Shown: positions 9,949 through 18,483 of the stretch, one piece after another
How positions within the stretch are numbered: position 1 is the stretch's first letter
How the letters are laid out: each line of letters begins with the position of its first letter
Assembly (NCBI RefSeq): GCF_022701255.1
Contig: NZ_CP031705.1
Coordinates: 6,138,001 to 6,202,000 of the forward strand
DNA from: Microcoleus vaginatus HSN003
Lineage (GTDB): Bacteria; Cyanobacteriota; Cyanobacteriia; Cyanobacteriales; Microcoleaceae
Direction of reading: 5' to 3'
Length of the DNA: 64,000 nucleotides
Position numbers and translations under genes: made by a program
The notes under the pieces: model-generated
Databases searched by the model: none
Told to the model about the DNA's origin: nothing
What the model saw: only the letters and a program-made list of their open reading frames with translations

Positions 9949-10533
9949 TTAAAGCTCTAAATTGAGCAATTCTTCTACTAGCAATTTGATTTCAGTGGCA
10001 GCTAGTCCTTTAGGCTCTGTTTCCAATACAGTACAGCCAATGCCTGCGGATTCTGCAAAGGCAACTCGCTGACAAATGGCTGATTTTAAAACTGGAATTT
10101 TATAGCCAGAAAGGGCTTCTACTACATCCTTAGCAATGGATGTATTGACTATTTTACGATTAATTAAAAATACTGACTTCAGCCAATTTTTATAGACAGA
10201 AGCTTCTTGGATCAGGCTAATAACTTTCTCTGTTGCCCAAACATCGTAAGCAGAAGGTTGAACGGGGATAAGTACCAGATTGGAGGCCATAATTGCAGAA
10301 CGCGCTAGGTCTGAGACTCTGGGCGGCCCGTCAATGATCACATGATTATAACTTTTCGCGATCGCGGGTAAATCGCGGTGGATGGTAGGGCGATCTAAAC
10401 CGACAACGGAGAAGGGTATTTCGCTGGTTCTAACGGCTGCCCAATGTACTTCATAAACCTGGAATACGCTGTAAGATAGCGAGCTTTCCGCGAACCCTCC
10501 AAAAACGAGATGCGAGCGTGCACAATGCCTCAA
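9949..10533 (-). pseudogene. ParA-family partition ATPase lacking its N-terminus
   Basis: The C-terminal ~165 residues are a clear plasmid-type ParA: SVVGLDRPTIHRDLP, HVIIDGPP (Walker B region), VLIPVQPSAYDVWA. Similarity begins at VHWAAVRTSE (about 10449), where ParA normally reads DADPQGSALDWAA. The Walker A KGGVGKT segment that should precede it is absent on any frame upstream, and the open frame begins at a TTG in unrelated sequence. No ParB is nearby. It is a decapitated remnant, probably of plasmid origin, without ATPase function. Confidence 0.75.
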
Positions 10534-10655
10534 TAGTCACGCACCATAGCTCTATCTTCACCTCTGGCTCACATACTTGCCGGAGAAATCATGAAAACTT
10601 AAAAAATGTACTTTTTGGGAGCGTTTGCCTTTTTAACTATTACAAGTTGCTACTT

Positions 10656-11222
10656 TTAAAGCCATCGTGAAAGCAACTGTTCAATTACTTCCACAAAGCC
10701 GATCGCAATTTGGATCAATGGCCAACCCACAAAACAAATTAACACCGCCCAGCGAGTTTGAATATCCAAACCTTGGCGAACCGCCACAATTACAGCTAGC
10801 AAACTCCAGACAACTAATATGCGCTCTATTCCTTCTCCCAGCAAGGGAATTAAGGTTAAGAAACTCAGAACTTGGGGGGCGTAGGCAAATCCGATTGGAA
10901 CCAGCAACTCCCCATAAGTTACGTGACCCGGTTTCAGCCACTCCCCGATTTTAAAGATAGTGAAAGTCCAAAAATAATAACCCCCCGCGACTGCCAAACC
11001 CTCTATGAAAAGTCCTACAAATAATACTGATAGCTCAGTTCGGTTAATTAACAAGATGACAGAACTGCCCAACACGCGGGACAGCGCAGCTAAAATTACA
11101 ATTGTTAAAGCTATTCGCTTAGTTCTGCCAGTGTAGGGAGTTTTTTCGTAAAAATTGCCGTTCAAAGAAAGTGCGTTCCAAAGCGTTGCGCCCAAACCTG
11201 CAATTGAATCTTCTCCCTTCAC
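10656..11222 (-). CDS. YIP1-like multi-pass membrane protein
   Basis: 188 residues with about five hydrophobic segments (around residues 37-57, 63-85, 105-130, 133-150 and 158-180) and the layout of the YIP1 domain family: a soluble N-terminus ending NFYEKTP, then a membrane bundle. It is an inner or thylakoid membrane protein of unknown role. The 3' end is duplicated as a short fragment at 6966-7010. It precedes the parA remnant on the same strand but 120 bp away, so co-transcription is doubtful. Confidence 0.7.
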   Translation of the reverse strand: MKGEDSIAGLGATLWNALSLNGNFYEKTPYTGRTKRIALTIVILAALSRVLGSSVILLINRTELSVLFVGLFIEGLAVAGGYYFWTFTIFKIGEWLKPGHVTYGELLVPIGFAYAPQVLSFLTLIPLLGEGIERILVVWSLLAVIVAVRQGLDIQTRWAVLICFVGWPLIQIAIGFVEVIEQLLSRWL

Positions 11223-11344
11223 GTTGAACTCCTGCTCCTCAAGATAGTTGACAACTTTTACAAAATAAGCTCTAATACAGCAGAATCACCGAACTATTTC
11301 TACGTATTTAGCTAATTAATTGGCATTCTACCAGATTTTATTAA

Positions 11345-12358
11345 ATGCTAAGATTGATTTTACGGATACTTGCATGGCTGCGCGGGCGAAGTTTAAATTT
11401 GTTGCTCATCGCAGGTGTAATCCTAATAATTTGGGGCATTCTTTCGCCGGTGGGGACTGTTATATGGTGGCTGAATCAAAGTGCCGAAACTTTTGGTATC
11501 AAGAAAAATCCCCCGGAGATATTGCCCTCTAAGAATGCCAATCTAGAAGCGCGTAAGTCTTCGCCACTCAATTGTTATATCATCTTTTTACCTGGAGTTG
11601 GCGATTTTTCGGGGGATGAATTAACCCCTGGTGAAGAGTTGTTTCTCAACCGTTTAGTTAAAAGTCACCCGCAGTGCGTAGCAGTGGGCGATGTTTTTCC
11701 ATATTCAGCTTCTAACAAAAGTTTAGGAGGAGAGCGCTGGCTAGCTCCTTTTTGGCGGTTTGCAGAACAGGCAAACAGCGGGCCGATTGCAGGGAATATA
11801 TTCATTAAAATTCGCAATCTTTGGAGGTTTGCAATTTCTCTAGATTATCGCTACGGCTTTGCATACAATCAGGGAATTGCTAATGCAATTATCGAGCGTA
11901 TGAATGCTAAATCTCCCATTACAGTTAATCCTCAACAACCTTTGAAAGTTATTTTAATTGGCACTAGCGGCGGCGCACAAGTTGCTTTGGGTGCTACTCG
12001 CTATCTTAAAGAATGGCTGAAGGCAGAAATTACGGTTGTTTCGGTTGGGGGCGTGTTTTCGGGAGAAAATGGTTTTGCAGAAGCCGATCGCATTTTCCAC
12101 TTTCGTGGCACTCGCGATTCAATTGAGGATATTGGCGGCATCGTTTTTCCGAGTCGCTGGTACTGGTACGCGACTTCTCCTTTCAATCAAGCTCGTTTGC
12201 AAGGCCGCTATGCAGCAGCTTTGAGCGGCCCTCACAAGCACGACGGCGATGAGGGATATTTTGGGGAAAATCTGGCGACGGAGGGTCAAAAGTATGTAGA
12301 TATAACCCTGGACAAAATTAATCAATTGCCTGTTTGGTCTGAGGGCGCGTCCGATTGA
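11345..12358 (+). CDS. Membrane-anchored alpha/beta-hydrolase-like protein
   Basis: 337 residues. An N-terminal membrane segment (about 17-45, LNLLLIAGVILIIWG) anchors a soluble domain. The IFLPGVGDFSGDEL stretch resembles the first strand and oxyanion region of alpha/beta hydrolases, and LIGTSGGAQVALG near residue 205 holds a G-x-S-x-G nucleophile elbow. Candidate acid and His residues lie in the FRGTRDSIED and GPHKHDGDEG blocks. The substrate is not predictable, and the protein could be a scaffold rather than an enzyme. It stands alone, divergent from the YIP1-like gene. Confidence 0.65.
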   Translation: MLRLILRILAWLRGRSLNLLLIAGVILIIWGILSPVGTVIWWLNQSAETFGIKKNPPEILPSKNANLEARKSSPLNCYIIFLPGVGDFSGDELTPGEELFLNRLVKSHPQCVAVGDVFPYSASNKSLGGERWLAPFWRFAEQANSGPIAGNIFIKIRNLWRFAISLDYRYGFAYNQGIANAIIERMNAKSPITVNPQQPLKVILIGTSGGAQVALGATRYLKEWLKAEITVVSVGGVFSGENGFAEADRIFHFRGTRDSIEDIGGIVFPSRWYWYATSPFNQARLQGRYAAALSGPHKHDGDEGYFGENLATEGQKYVDITLDKINQLPVWSEGASD

Positions 12359-12799
12359 CGAGTTCTTGCATATTCGATGCCTGTACAATTATAATTAAGT
12401 TAGGAGGAAAAAATTTAGTTTTAATTTATTCATAAACAGAGGAGTGGCATTCATCATTAAAAACTAATTTTATTATAGTCAATCGATCGGATATCATATC
12501 AATCGGTAACATCAGCTAGTCAGCCTTTAAATTTATCTAAAATAATAATAAAAATCTTCTGGGCAGTTGCTCTGAGCCAGGTGAGGAACATACAACTTAA
12601 ATACACAACCGCTTAGTCATTAGTCGTTCATTGGTAACAACTTAGAAGGGAGTAAATTTTGTCAATACTCCTTTGTATAGAAAGATAATTGAATAATAAT
12701 GATAATCAAACAAGGGGGTAAAGGTGGGATAGTCTGAATACGGCGGACTATCCCACCGACAGCGATTATCATTATTAATAAGTGGTGTACTCGACTGGC

Positions 12800-12894
12800 G
12801 TTGGGGGCCGGCGCTGGTAGTTGGGGGCCGGCGCTGGTAGTTGCGGGCAAGCGCTGGTAGTTGCGGGCCCGCATGATAGTTGCGGGCGTTGGTA
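12800..12894 (+). repeat. GC-rich ~20-bp tandem repeat inside IS copy 1
   Basis: About five head-to-tail units of a 20-mer of the type GTTGGGGGCCGGCGCTGGTA; later units vary and the last is shortened. It lies between the left end of the IS and the transposase and is far more GC-rich than the rest of the element. The same array is present in copy 2 at 25448-25542. Confidence 0.85.
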
Positions 12895-12947
12895 TTATCA
12901 AACGATAGAATTGACAAAAAATTGAGCAATTGTGTAGGTCAGTAAAT

Positions 12948-14321
12948 ATGGCTAAGAGTCAAAAAACCAACCGTGACCATGCCAAAAAAACCACCAGACC
13001 GATGGTGGAAGACGAGGTGATTGCCTCGCAACTATCGGCATTACTTACACCAGCCATCACCTCACAAGAAAATTACTACCGTCAACTGGGTTTACGAGGG
13101 AGAATTCTTAACCTACCGTTGATGGTAGCAGCGGTATTAACTTTACTGTGGCGAGACGTGGCGGGAGTGACAGAACTCACAAGAATGCTGGCAAGAGAAG
13201 GTTTTTTGTGGTGCCGACCCACAACTGTCACTCAACAAGCAATGTCTCAAAGATTTTTAAGTTTTCCAGCTCAACTATTTGAGGGAGTCTTCAAAAATTT
13301 ATTACCGAGTTTAAGAACATCTTGGCACCAGAGAAATCAACGACCCCTACCAGAAAGCATTCAATTTACCTTGCGGAAATTTTCACGAGTTTGGATAGTA
13401 GATAGCTCGACCCTCGAAGCATTATTTTGCAAGCTCAAAAGCCTGGAAGATTTGCCCAAAGGGCAGTTGGCCGGGAAAATGGCAACAGTTATAGATTTAA
13501 TGACCAGGCTGCCTGTCGAAATTTGGTTTCTGGAAAATCCCAAAGCTTCTGATGTGAAGTTAGAAGAAAATATTCTGCAATTGGTTGAAGGCCAAACATT
13601 ACTTTTACTGGATAGGGGTTTCTATCATTTTAGCTTTTGGCTCAAATTAATCGAACGAGAGATTCACCTAATTACTCGGTTAAAAAAAGGAGCCTCAATT
13701 AAAATCGAGCAAGTATTCACCCAGAGTTACGACCTCCGAGATAGTCTAATCCGTTTGGGTTCAGGAACCACAAAAACGCCATATATCACCTTACGTTTGA
13801 TTGAGGTTCGTTCGGGTAACACCTGGCATTCTTATTTAACAAGTGTACTTGACCCTAAGATATTACCTCCCTACGTTGTGGCAGATTTATATCGCAGGCG
13901 GTGGCGAATTGAAGAAGCCTTTAATACCGTTAAAAGACTCTTGGGCTTAAGTTATTTGTGGACGGGTTCTCTCAACGGTATTCAGTTACAAATTTGGGCC
14001 ACTTGGCTATTTTATGCTGTCTTGGTCGATTTAGGTGATACTGTTGCTGACCAACTCTGTTTGCCAATAGATGCCATCTCGTTAGAAATGATTTACCGCG
14101 GTCTTTACCATTTTTACGTCGCCCATCAACAAGGTAAGGCAACGGACCCGATTTCATATTTCACTTCCAGAGAAAATCAAGATTTAGGTATTGTTAAACG
14201 ACAACGAAAACCAAATATTAAGTTAATTGTCGCGCCTTTTCCAGAACGACAGCGAGACCCTGAGCAATTTTTCTTTAAGGCTGCTATGGAAATCCCCTTG
14301 ACAACTGCCATGCAGCCTTAA
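12948..14321 (+). CDS. IS4-family transposase (copy 1)
   Basis: 457 residues from ATG 12948 (MAKSQKTN); an in-frame TTG at 12930 would add six residues. DDE transposase: first Asp in WIVDSSTLEALF, second in LLLDRGFYHF, and the YRRRWRIEEAFNTVK block matching the IS4 Y-(2)-R-(3)-E-(6)-K signature. It is full length and intact, and identical in sequence to the copy at 24021-25394, so both were probably mobile recently. Confidence 0.95.
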   Translation: MAKSQKTNRDHAKKTTRPMVEDEVIASQLSALLTPAITSQENYYRQLGLRGRILNLPLMVAAVLTLLWRDVAGVTELTRMLAREGFLWCRPTTVTQQAMSQRFLSFPAQLFEGVFKNLLPSLRTSWHQRNQRPLPESIQFTLRKFSRVWIVDSSTLEALFCKLKSLEDLPKGQLAGKMATVIDLMTRLPVEIWFLENPKASDVKLEENILQLVEGQTLLLLDRGFYHFSFWLKLIEREIHLITRLKKGASIKIEQVFTQSYDLRDSLIRLGSGTTKTPYITLRLIEVRSGNTWHSYLTSVLDPKILPPYVVADLYRRRWRIEEAFNTVKRLLGLSYLWTGSLNGIQLQIWATWLFYAVLVDLGDTVADQLCLPIDAISLEMIYRGLYHFYVAHQQGKATDPISYFTSRENQDLGIVKRQRKPNIKLIVAPFPERQRDPEQFFFKAAMEIPLTTAMQP

Positions 14322-14466
14322 CTTGTTACCAATGTTAGTCGTTAGTTATTAATTGTGTCATTGTTGGTTGTGCGTCGCTTGAAGCTTGGCATTCTTGCCT
14401 TCGAGTCTCTACCTCCAATTCGCAATTCCCGATGCCCGATACCCAATTCCCTATTCCCTATTATCA

Positions 14467-15567
14467 ATGTCTCGACCAACATTATATATTGCCATCACGA
14501 ATCACGGATTCGGCCACGCTGTCCGAGTTGCGTCCGTAGCTGCAAAAATTCAAGAATTAAATCCAGATATTTTACTAATTATCACAACAACAGCACCTCG
14601 CTGGCTGCTAGAATCTTACATTGGTGGCGACTTTATCCACCGTCCCCGCGCTTTTGATGTGGGTGTCGTGCAAGCTGACAGTTTGAATATGGATAAAGAC
14701 GCTACGCTGGAAAAATTGCGGGAAATTCGGAAAAAGCAAAATTCCCTAATAGCGAGCGAAGTTAATTTTATCAAGCAAAATCGGGTGGGTTTGGTGCTGG
14801 CAGATATTCCTCCTTTGGCAACGCGAATGGCGGCATCGGCTGGGGTTCCTTGCTGGATGATGAGCAATTTTGGGTGGGATTTTATCTATCGCGATTGGGG
14901 CGGGGAATTTGTAGAAATCGCAGATTGGATTGGTGAATGTTTCGGAATGTGCGATCGGCTTTTTCGTCTTCCATTACACGAACCGATGGCAGCTTTTCCA
15001 AATATTCAAGATGTGGGCTTGACTGGCGGCACTCCTCGCTACAGTAACGAAAAAATTCGGGAAGTATTCGGCATCGAAACACCGCTGGAAAAAACTGTAT
15101 TGTTGACTTTCGGCGGATTGGGTTTAGAGGAAATTCCTTATCAAAATTTACAGCAATTTAGCGACTGGCAATTCATTACTTTTGATGCGGGTTCTCCCGA
15201 TTTGCCGAATTTGATTAATGTCAAGAATCAGGAGTTTGCACAATCTTTCCCGATTTTACCGCGTCCGGTTGATATTATGCCTGTCTGCGGGCGCTTAGTT
15301 TCTAAGCCGGGATACAGCACTTTTGCGGAAGCTTTGCGCTTGGAAATACCTATTGTTTCTATAATGAGAGAAGGTTTTGCAGAAGCTGCGGTGTTGCTGG
15401 AAGGGATTCAAAATTATGCGGAACATCAAATTGTGACGGCGACGGAGTTTTTTGAGGGGGATTGGGAGTTTTTGCGACAACCGCTGCATCCGCCCCATTT
15501 GTCGAGTAAATTGGAGAAAAATGGTACGGAGGCGATCGCCCAAGCTGTTGTAGACTATTTTTCATAA
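14467..15567 (+). CDS. Glycosyltransferase-like protein (GT-B/MurG-type fold)
   Basis: 366 residues from ATG 14467 (MSRPTLYIAITNHGFGHAVR). A longer frame back to 14386 runs through low-complexity repeat sequence and is rejected. The N-terminal GHGFGH-like loop (NHGFGHAVR), the central LTFGGLG and the C-terminal SKPGYSTFAEAL block with following acidic residues fit a nucleotide-sugar GT-B transferase. The sugar and acceptor are unknown. Copy 1 of the IS lies just upstream and may have separated the gene from its original promoter. Confidence 0.7.
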   Translation: MSRPTLYIAITNHGFGHAVRVASVAAKIQELNPDILLIITTTAPRWLLESYIGGDFIHRPRAFDVGVVQADSLNMDKDATLEKLREIRKKQNSLIASEVNFIKQNRVGLVLADIPPLATRMAASAGVPCWMMSNFGWDFIYRDWGGEFVEIADWIGECFGMCDRLFRLPLHEPMAAFPNIQDVGLTGGTPRYSNEKIREVFGIETPLEKTVLLTFGGLGLEEIPYQNLQQFSDWQFITFDAGSPDLPNLINVKNQEFAQSFPILPRPVDIMPVCGRLVSKPGYSTFAEALRLEIPIVSIMREGFAEAAVLLEGIQNYAEHQIVTATEFFEGDWEFLRQPLHPPHLSSKLEKNGTEAIAQAVVDYFS

Positions 15568-15641
15568 GTGCGATTAGAAATCGCTCTTACACAAACAAAG
15601 TCTACCTCCACCGACAGAAGACTTTTGCATCAGTCTCATTC

Positions 15642-15675
15642 AAAATCTAAAATCTAAAATCTAAAATCTAAAATC
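15642..15675 (+). repeat. Heptanucleotide tandem repeat (AAAATCT)n
   Basis: Four full AAAATCT units plus a partial one directly upstream of the yjbQ-type gene. Short tandem heptamers of this kind are typical of filamentous cyanobacterial genomes. Confidence 0.9.
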
Positions 15676-15677
15676 GA

Positions 15678-16094
15678 ATGAATCACTATCAACAGATACT
15701 CAAGATTCAAACTACAGGGAAATCGTTGGGCAAAATCACTCCTAAGATAGAAGATGTGGTGGCGAATTCAGGTATTAAAACGGGACTTTGTAGTTTATTT
15801 TTGCGCCATACTTCTGCTAGTTTGGTGATTCAAGAAAATGCTGACCCGGATGTACTTAAGGATTTGGCTAACTTTTTAGCTAAACTGGTACCGGAGGGCG
15901 ATCGCTACATTCACGATGCGGAAGGCCCAGACGATATGCCGGCGCATATTCGCACTGCGCTGACTCATACTTCTGAACAAATCCCGATCGATCGCGGCAG
16001 GTTGCTGTTAGGAACGTGGCAGGGAATTTACCTGTGGGAACACCGCCAGCGGGGTCACATTCGCGAATTAGTTGTTCACGTCAGCGGCACTTGA
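15678..16094 (+). CDS. YjbQ / UPF0047 family protein
   Basis: 138 residues, the normal length for the family. Hallmarks are FLRHTSASLVIQENADPDV near residue 40-60, the HDAEGPDDMPAHI segment, and the C-terminal LGTWQGIYLWEHR...RELVVHVSGT. Members have reported weak thiamin-phosphate synthase activity, but their physiological role is unclear. The metal-binding His/Asp positions appear present. The 3' end overlaps the convergent SOUL gene by 14 bp. Confidence 0.92.
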   Translation: MNHYQQILKIQTTGKSLGKITPKIEDVVANSGIKTGLCSLFLRHTSASLVIQENADPDVLKDLANFLAKLVPEGDRYIHDAEGPDDMPAHIRTALTHTSEQIPIDRGRLLLGTWQGIYLWEHRQRGHIRELVVHVSGT

Positions 16095-16596
16095 TCGGAA
16101 TTTGTACCTCGCTGATTTTAGTTGCTTCCGGCGTCATCGGGGAATTGTAAAAAAAACGGCGCGGCGGGCCGACTATTTCGTATTCAGGATGTTCTTGAAG
16201 CCAATCTTTGAGTTTCTGGAGGTTATTTTCGTAGCTTTCCCAAGTGTAGGCCCCGCGCACACCGATGCTGACAACCATCATCGGCGAAGTATCTGTGACT
16301 TCTACAGCGGAGTTAACGCTGCTGGGGGCGATATTTGGTTCGGGATAGAGGAACGAAACTTTTGCTTGGGAAACCGCATCCATAGGCCCGGAATTTTCTG
16401 TGTAACGCGCTTCTACTGGCGTTGTCATCGCAATTTGGTTGTTGCTGATGTGTTGAAATAAGGGATTGAAGGCGATGCCAGTTGCTTGTCGCAAATCGCC
16501 CGCGTGGGTGTAGGTGACAGCGCGGTAGTGAGGATATTGCTTAACTTCTATGACCCCAATCTGTGCGGGTTCAGGGAATCCAGTAGGTAATACCAT
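16081..16596 (-). CDS. SOUL-family heme-binding protein
   Basis: 171 residues from ATG 16596 (MVLPTGFPEPAQIGVIEVKQYP). The frame extends to 16740, but those 48 extra residues do not look like the family, so the shorter start is chosen. Family features are the VIEVKQYPHYRAVTY start, IAMTTPVEARY, VSIGVRGAYT and the C-terminal GPPRRFFYNSPMTP. SOUL/HBP proteins bind tetrapyrroles; a role in heme or chlorophyll handling is inference. The gene is convergent with yjbQ. Confidence 0.85.
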   Translation of the reverse strand: MVLPTGFPEPAQIGVIEVKQYPHYRAVTYTHAGDLRQATGIAFNPLFQHISNNQIAMTTPVEARYTENSGPMDAVSQAKVSFLYPEPNIAPSSVNSAVEVTDTSPMMVVSIGVRGAYTWESYENNLQKLKDWLQEHPEYEIVGPPRRFFYNSPMTPEATKISEVQIPIKCR

Positions 16597-17016
16597 TTGA
16601 CATTTAAAAGTTGAGATTTTACATTGAAGAATGGGGAAGACTGACTCCGCAAGGCTTTGGAACTTGCTTGCAGTTGCATGATTTTTGGCAACTGGTATAA
16701 ATAGGCTGAGATTGTTTGCAGACAATCGTTCAGGTGGCACAATTAGTTTAGCAGTTATTTAAGGCGCTGCTAACTGTCGATCGCCTAGAATTAGTTTAGA
16801 GATTATTAATTAACCTCGTAATAATACGGACGGCACTGAGTAAGCAGAGAAACATTAATCTAGTTGTGCTTGAAAAATTAGCGTTTTTCAGGCGTTTGCT
16901 ATTTGTGTCGGAAAATATTCGGCTGTTGGGCCGCTCGAGCTGTGCGTTCTCAGTTATTGTCGCGCTTATCGCGTTCAGTAACGTCCATCAATTATACCGC
17001 TTTCAGGGAATGACGT
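16597..17016. other. Intergenic region, divergent promoters
   Basis: About 420 bp between the SOUL gene and the REC-EAL gene. The part to 16740 is an open extension of the SOUL frame; the rest has no gene or clear motif that I can support. Confidence 0.3.
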
Positions 17017-18219
17017 ATGAAAAAGATTCTAGTGATTGAGGACGAGCAAGTAATTCGGGAAAATATTCTCAAACTCCTCAAAGCTGAAGGTTTCGACGTG
17101 ACGGGTGCAGAAAATGGAGCAAAAGGTTTATATGCGGCGGTGTCAAATGTTCCCGACGTGATTATTTGCGACGTGATGATGCCAGAACTTGACGGATATG
17201 GGGTGTTGGTGGCCTTGCGATCGAATCCTGTTACTGCTACAGTACCTTTTGTTTTTCTGACCGGTAAAGCCGATCGCTCTGAAATGCGGCAAGGTATGGA
17301 ATTGGGAGCAGATGATTACCTGACTAAACCTTTTAGTAAAGCTGAACTTGTGGGCGCGATATCGAGCCGCTTGAAAAAACAAGAAGCTGTCGCCGAACAG
17401 TACAATACTTTGCGATCGCAAGGCAGCGAATTTATCCAAAATACTGCCGACAAATTAGAGCAGATAAAAACCAGTTTGTGCAACGCACTGGAACGAGAAG
17501 AATTCCAAGTTTACTATCAGCCGCAAGTCAATGTCCAGACAGGTAAAATTATGAGCGCAGAAGCTTTAGTGCGCTGGCTGCATCCAGAAAAAGGGCTGAT
17601 TTCGCCCGCAGAATTTATTCCCCATGCCGAAGCAACTGGCTTCATTGTACAGTTAGGCGAGTGGGTGTTGCAGACAGCTTGCCAGCAAATGCAAGTTTGG
17701 CAAAATGCTGGCTTTCCGCTCCGAATAGCTGTGAATCTGTCGCCGCGCCAATTTCACCAACCGGATCTCAGCAGCAGAGTTGCCCAAATTTTAGCAGAAA
17801 CTGGTTTGGAAGCGAGCAGTTTGGAATTAGAGCTGACAGAAAGTTTGATGGTAGAAGATGCCGAAAGTGCGATCGCGACTTTGCAACACTTGAAAAATTT
17901 GGGAGTTTGTATATCTCTTGACGATTTCGGAACTGGGTATTCTTCTTTAAGCTATTTGACGCAATACCCCTTCGATACTTTAAAAATAGACCGCTGTTTT
18001 ATCAGCAATATCACCGATGGTTGCACCAATGCAGCGATTGTGAAAGCTATTATTGACATGGCGCACAGTCTCTGTCTTGAGGTAGTTGCTGAAGGAGTTG
18101 AAACCGAAGCCGAAAAAGATTTTCTCTGGCGCTATAAGTGCGATATAATGCAAGGATATTTGTTCAGTCCTCCTTTGTCTGCAGCAGATTTTGAACAGTT
18201 GTTGCTGGCAGAAAAATAA
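17017..18219 (+). CDS. Response regulator with EAL c-di-GMP phosphodiesterase domain
   Basis: 400 residues. The receiver domain (1-120) has the acidic pair in VIEDEQ, phospho-acceptor Asp in ICDVMMPELDGYG, and Thr/Lys in FLTGK and LTKPF. The EAL domain (about 155-395) has AEALVRW, NLSPRQF, ELELTESLM, DDFGTGYSS, LKIDRCFI, AEGVETE and QGYLFSPP, so metal and catalytic residues are all present. An active phosphodiesterase that lowers c-di-GMP under control of an unlinked histidine kinase is expected. Cytoplasmic. Confidence 0.92.
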   Translation: MKKILVIEDEQVIRENILKLLKAEGFDVTGAENGAKGLYAAVSNVPDVIICDVMMPELDGYGVLVALRSNPVTATVPFVFLTGKADRSEMRQGMELGADDYLTKPFSKAELVGAISSRLKKQEAVAEQYNTLRSQGSEFIQNTADKLEQIKTSLCNALEREEFQVYYQPQVNVQTGKIMSAEALVRWLHPEKGLISPAEFIPHAEATGFIVQLGEWVLQTACQQMQVWQNAGFPLRIAVNLSPRQFHQPDLSSRVAQILAETGLEASSLELELTESLMVEDAESAIATLQHLKNLGVCISLDDFGTGYSSLSYLTQYPFDTLKIDRCFISNITDGCTNAAIVKAIIDMAHSLCLEVVAEGVETEAEKDFLWRYKCDIMQGYLFSPPLSAADFEQLLLAEK

Positions 18220-18483
18220 AATATCTATTAAGTTAATATTGAGCAGATAACTAAGTGCGATCGGGGTGGAATATGGTTTTAGAATCCAGCAGTAACGTTG
18301 ACTCAATCAAATCAAGCAATAAAAAAAATAAGGATTTTTACTTAGCTGTTCAACTAGCTATAGTGATAGTGGTTCTAGCTATTTTGTCCAATTTTTTTAT
18401 CATTGTCAACGCTGGAGAATCGGGCGTGCTGATGGAGTTGGGTAAAGTGCAAGAACAGGTACTCGGAGAAGGAATTAACTTAA

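Larger units (their letters stand above)
12629..14334 (+). mobile_element. IS4-family insertion sequence, copy 1 (1706 bp)
   Basis: Complete element with terminal inverted repeats starting CATTGGTAACAA at both ends. It is flanked by the 9-bp direct repeat TTAGTCGTT (12620-12628 and 14335-14343), so it is a simple, intact insertion. It encodes one transposase. A second copy in opposite orientation, encoding an identical protein, lies at 24008-25713. The 5' noncoding part carries a GC-rich tandem repeat. Confidence 0.95.

Noticed and set aside
12642..12929. Open frame antisense within the IS 5' region (and its mirror at 25413-25700)
   Set aside because: It is produced by the GC-rich 20-bp tandem repeat; the protein is low complexity and both frames are open, so it is not treated as a gene.
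14386..14466. Upstream extension of the glycosyltransferase
   Set aside because: The extra residues come from a repetitive CCCAATTCCCTATTCCC-type sequence; MSRPTLYIAI at 14467 is the natural start.
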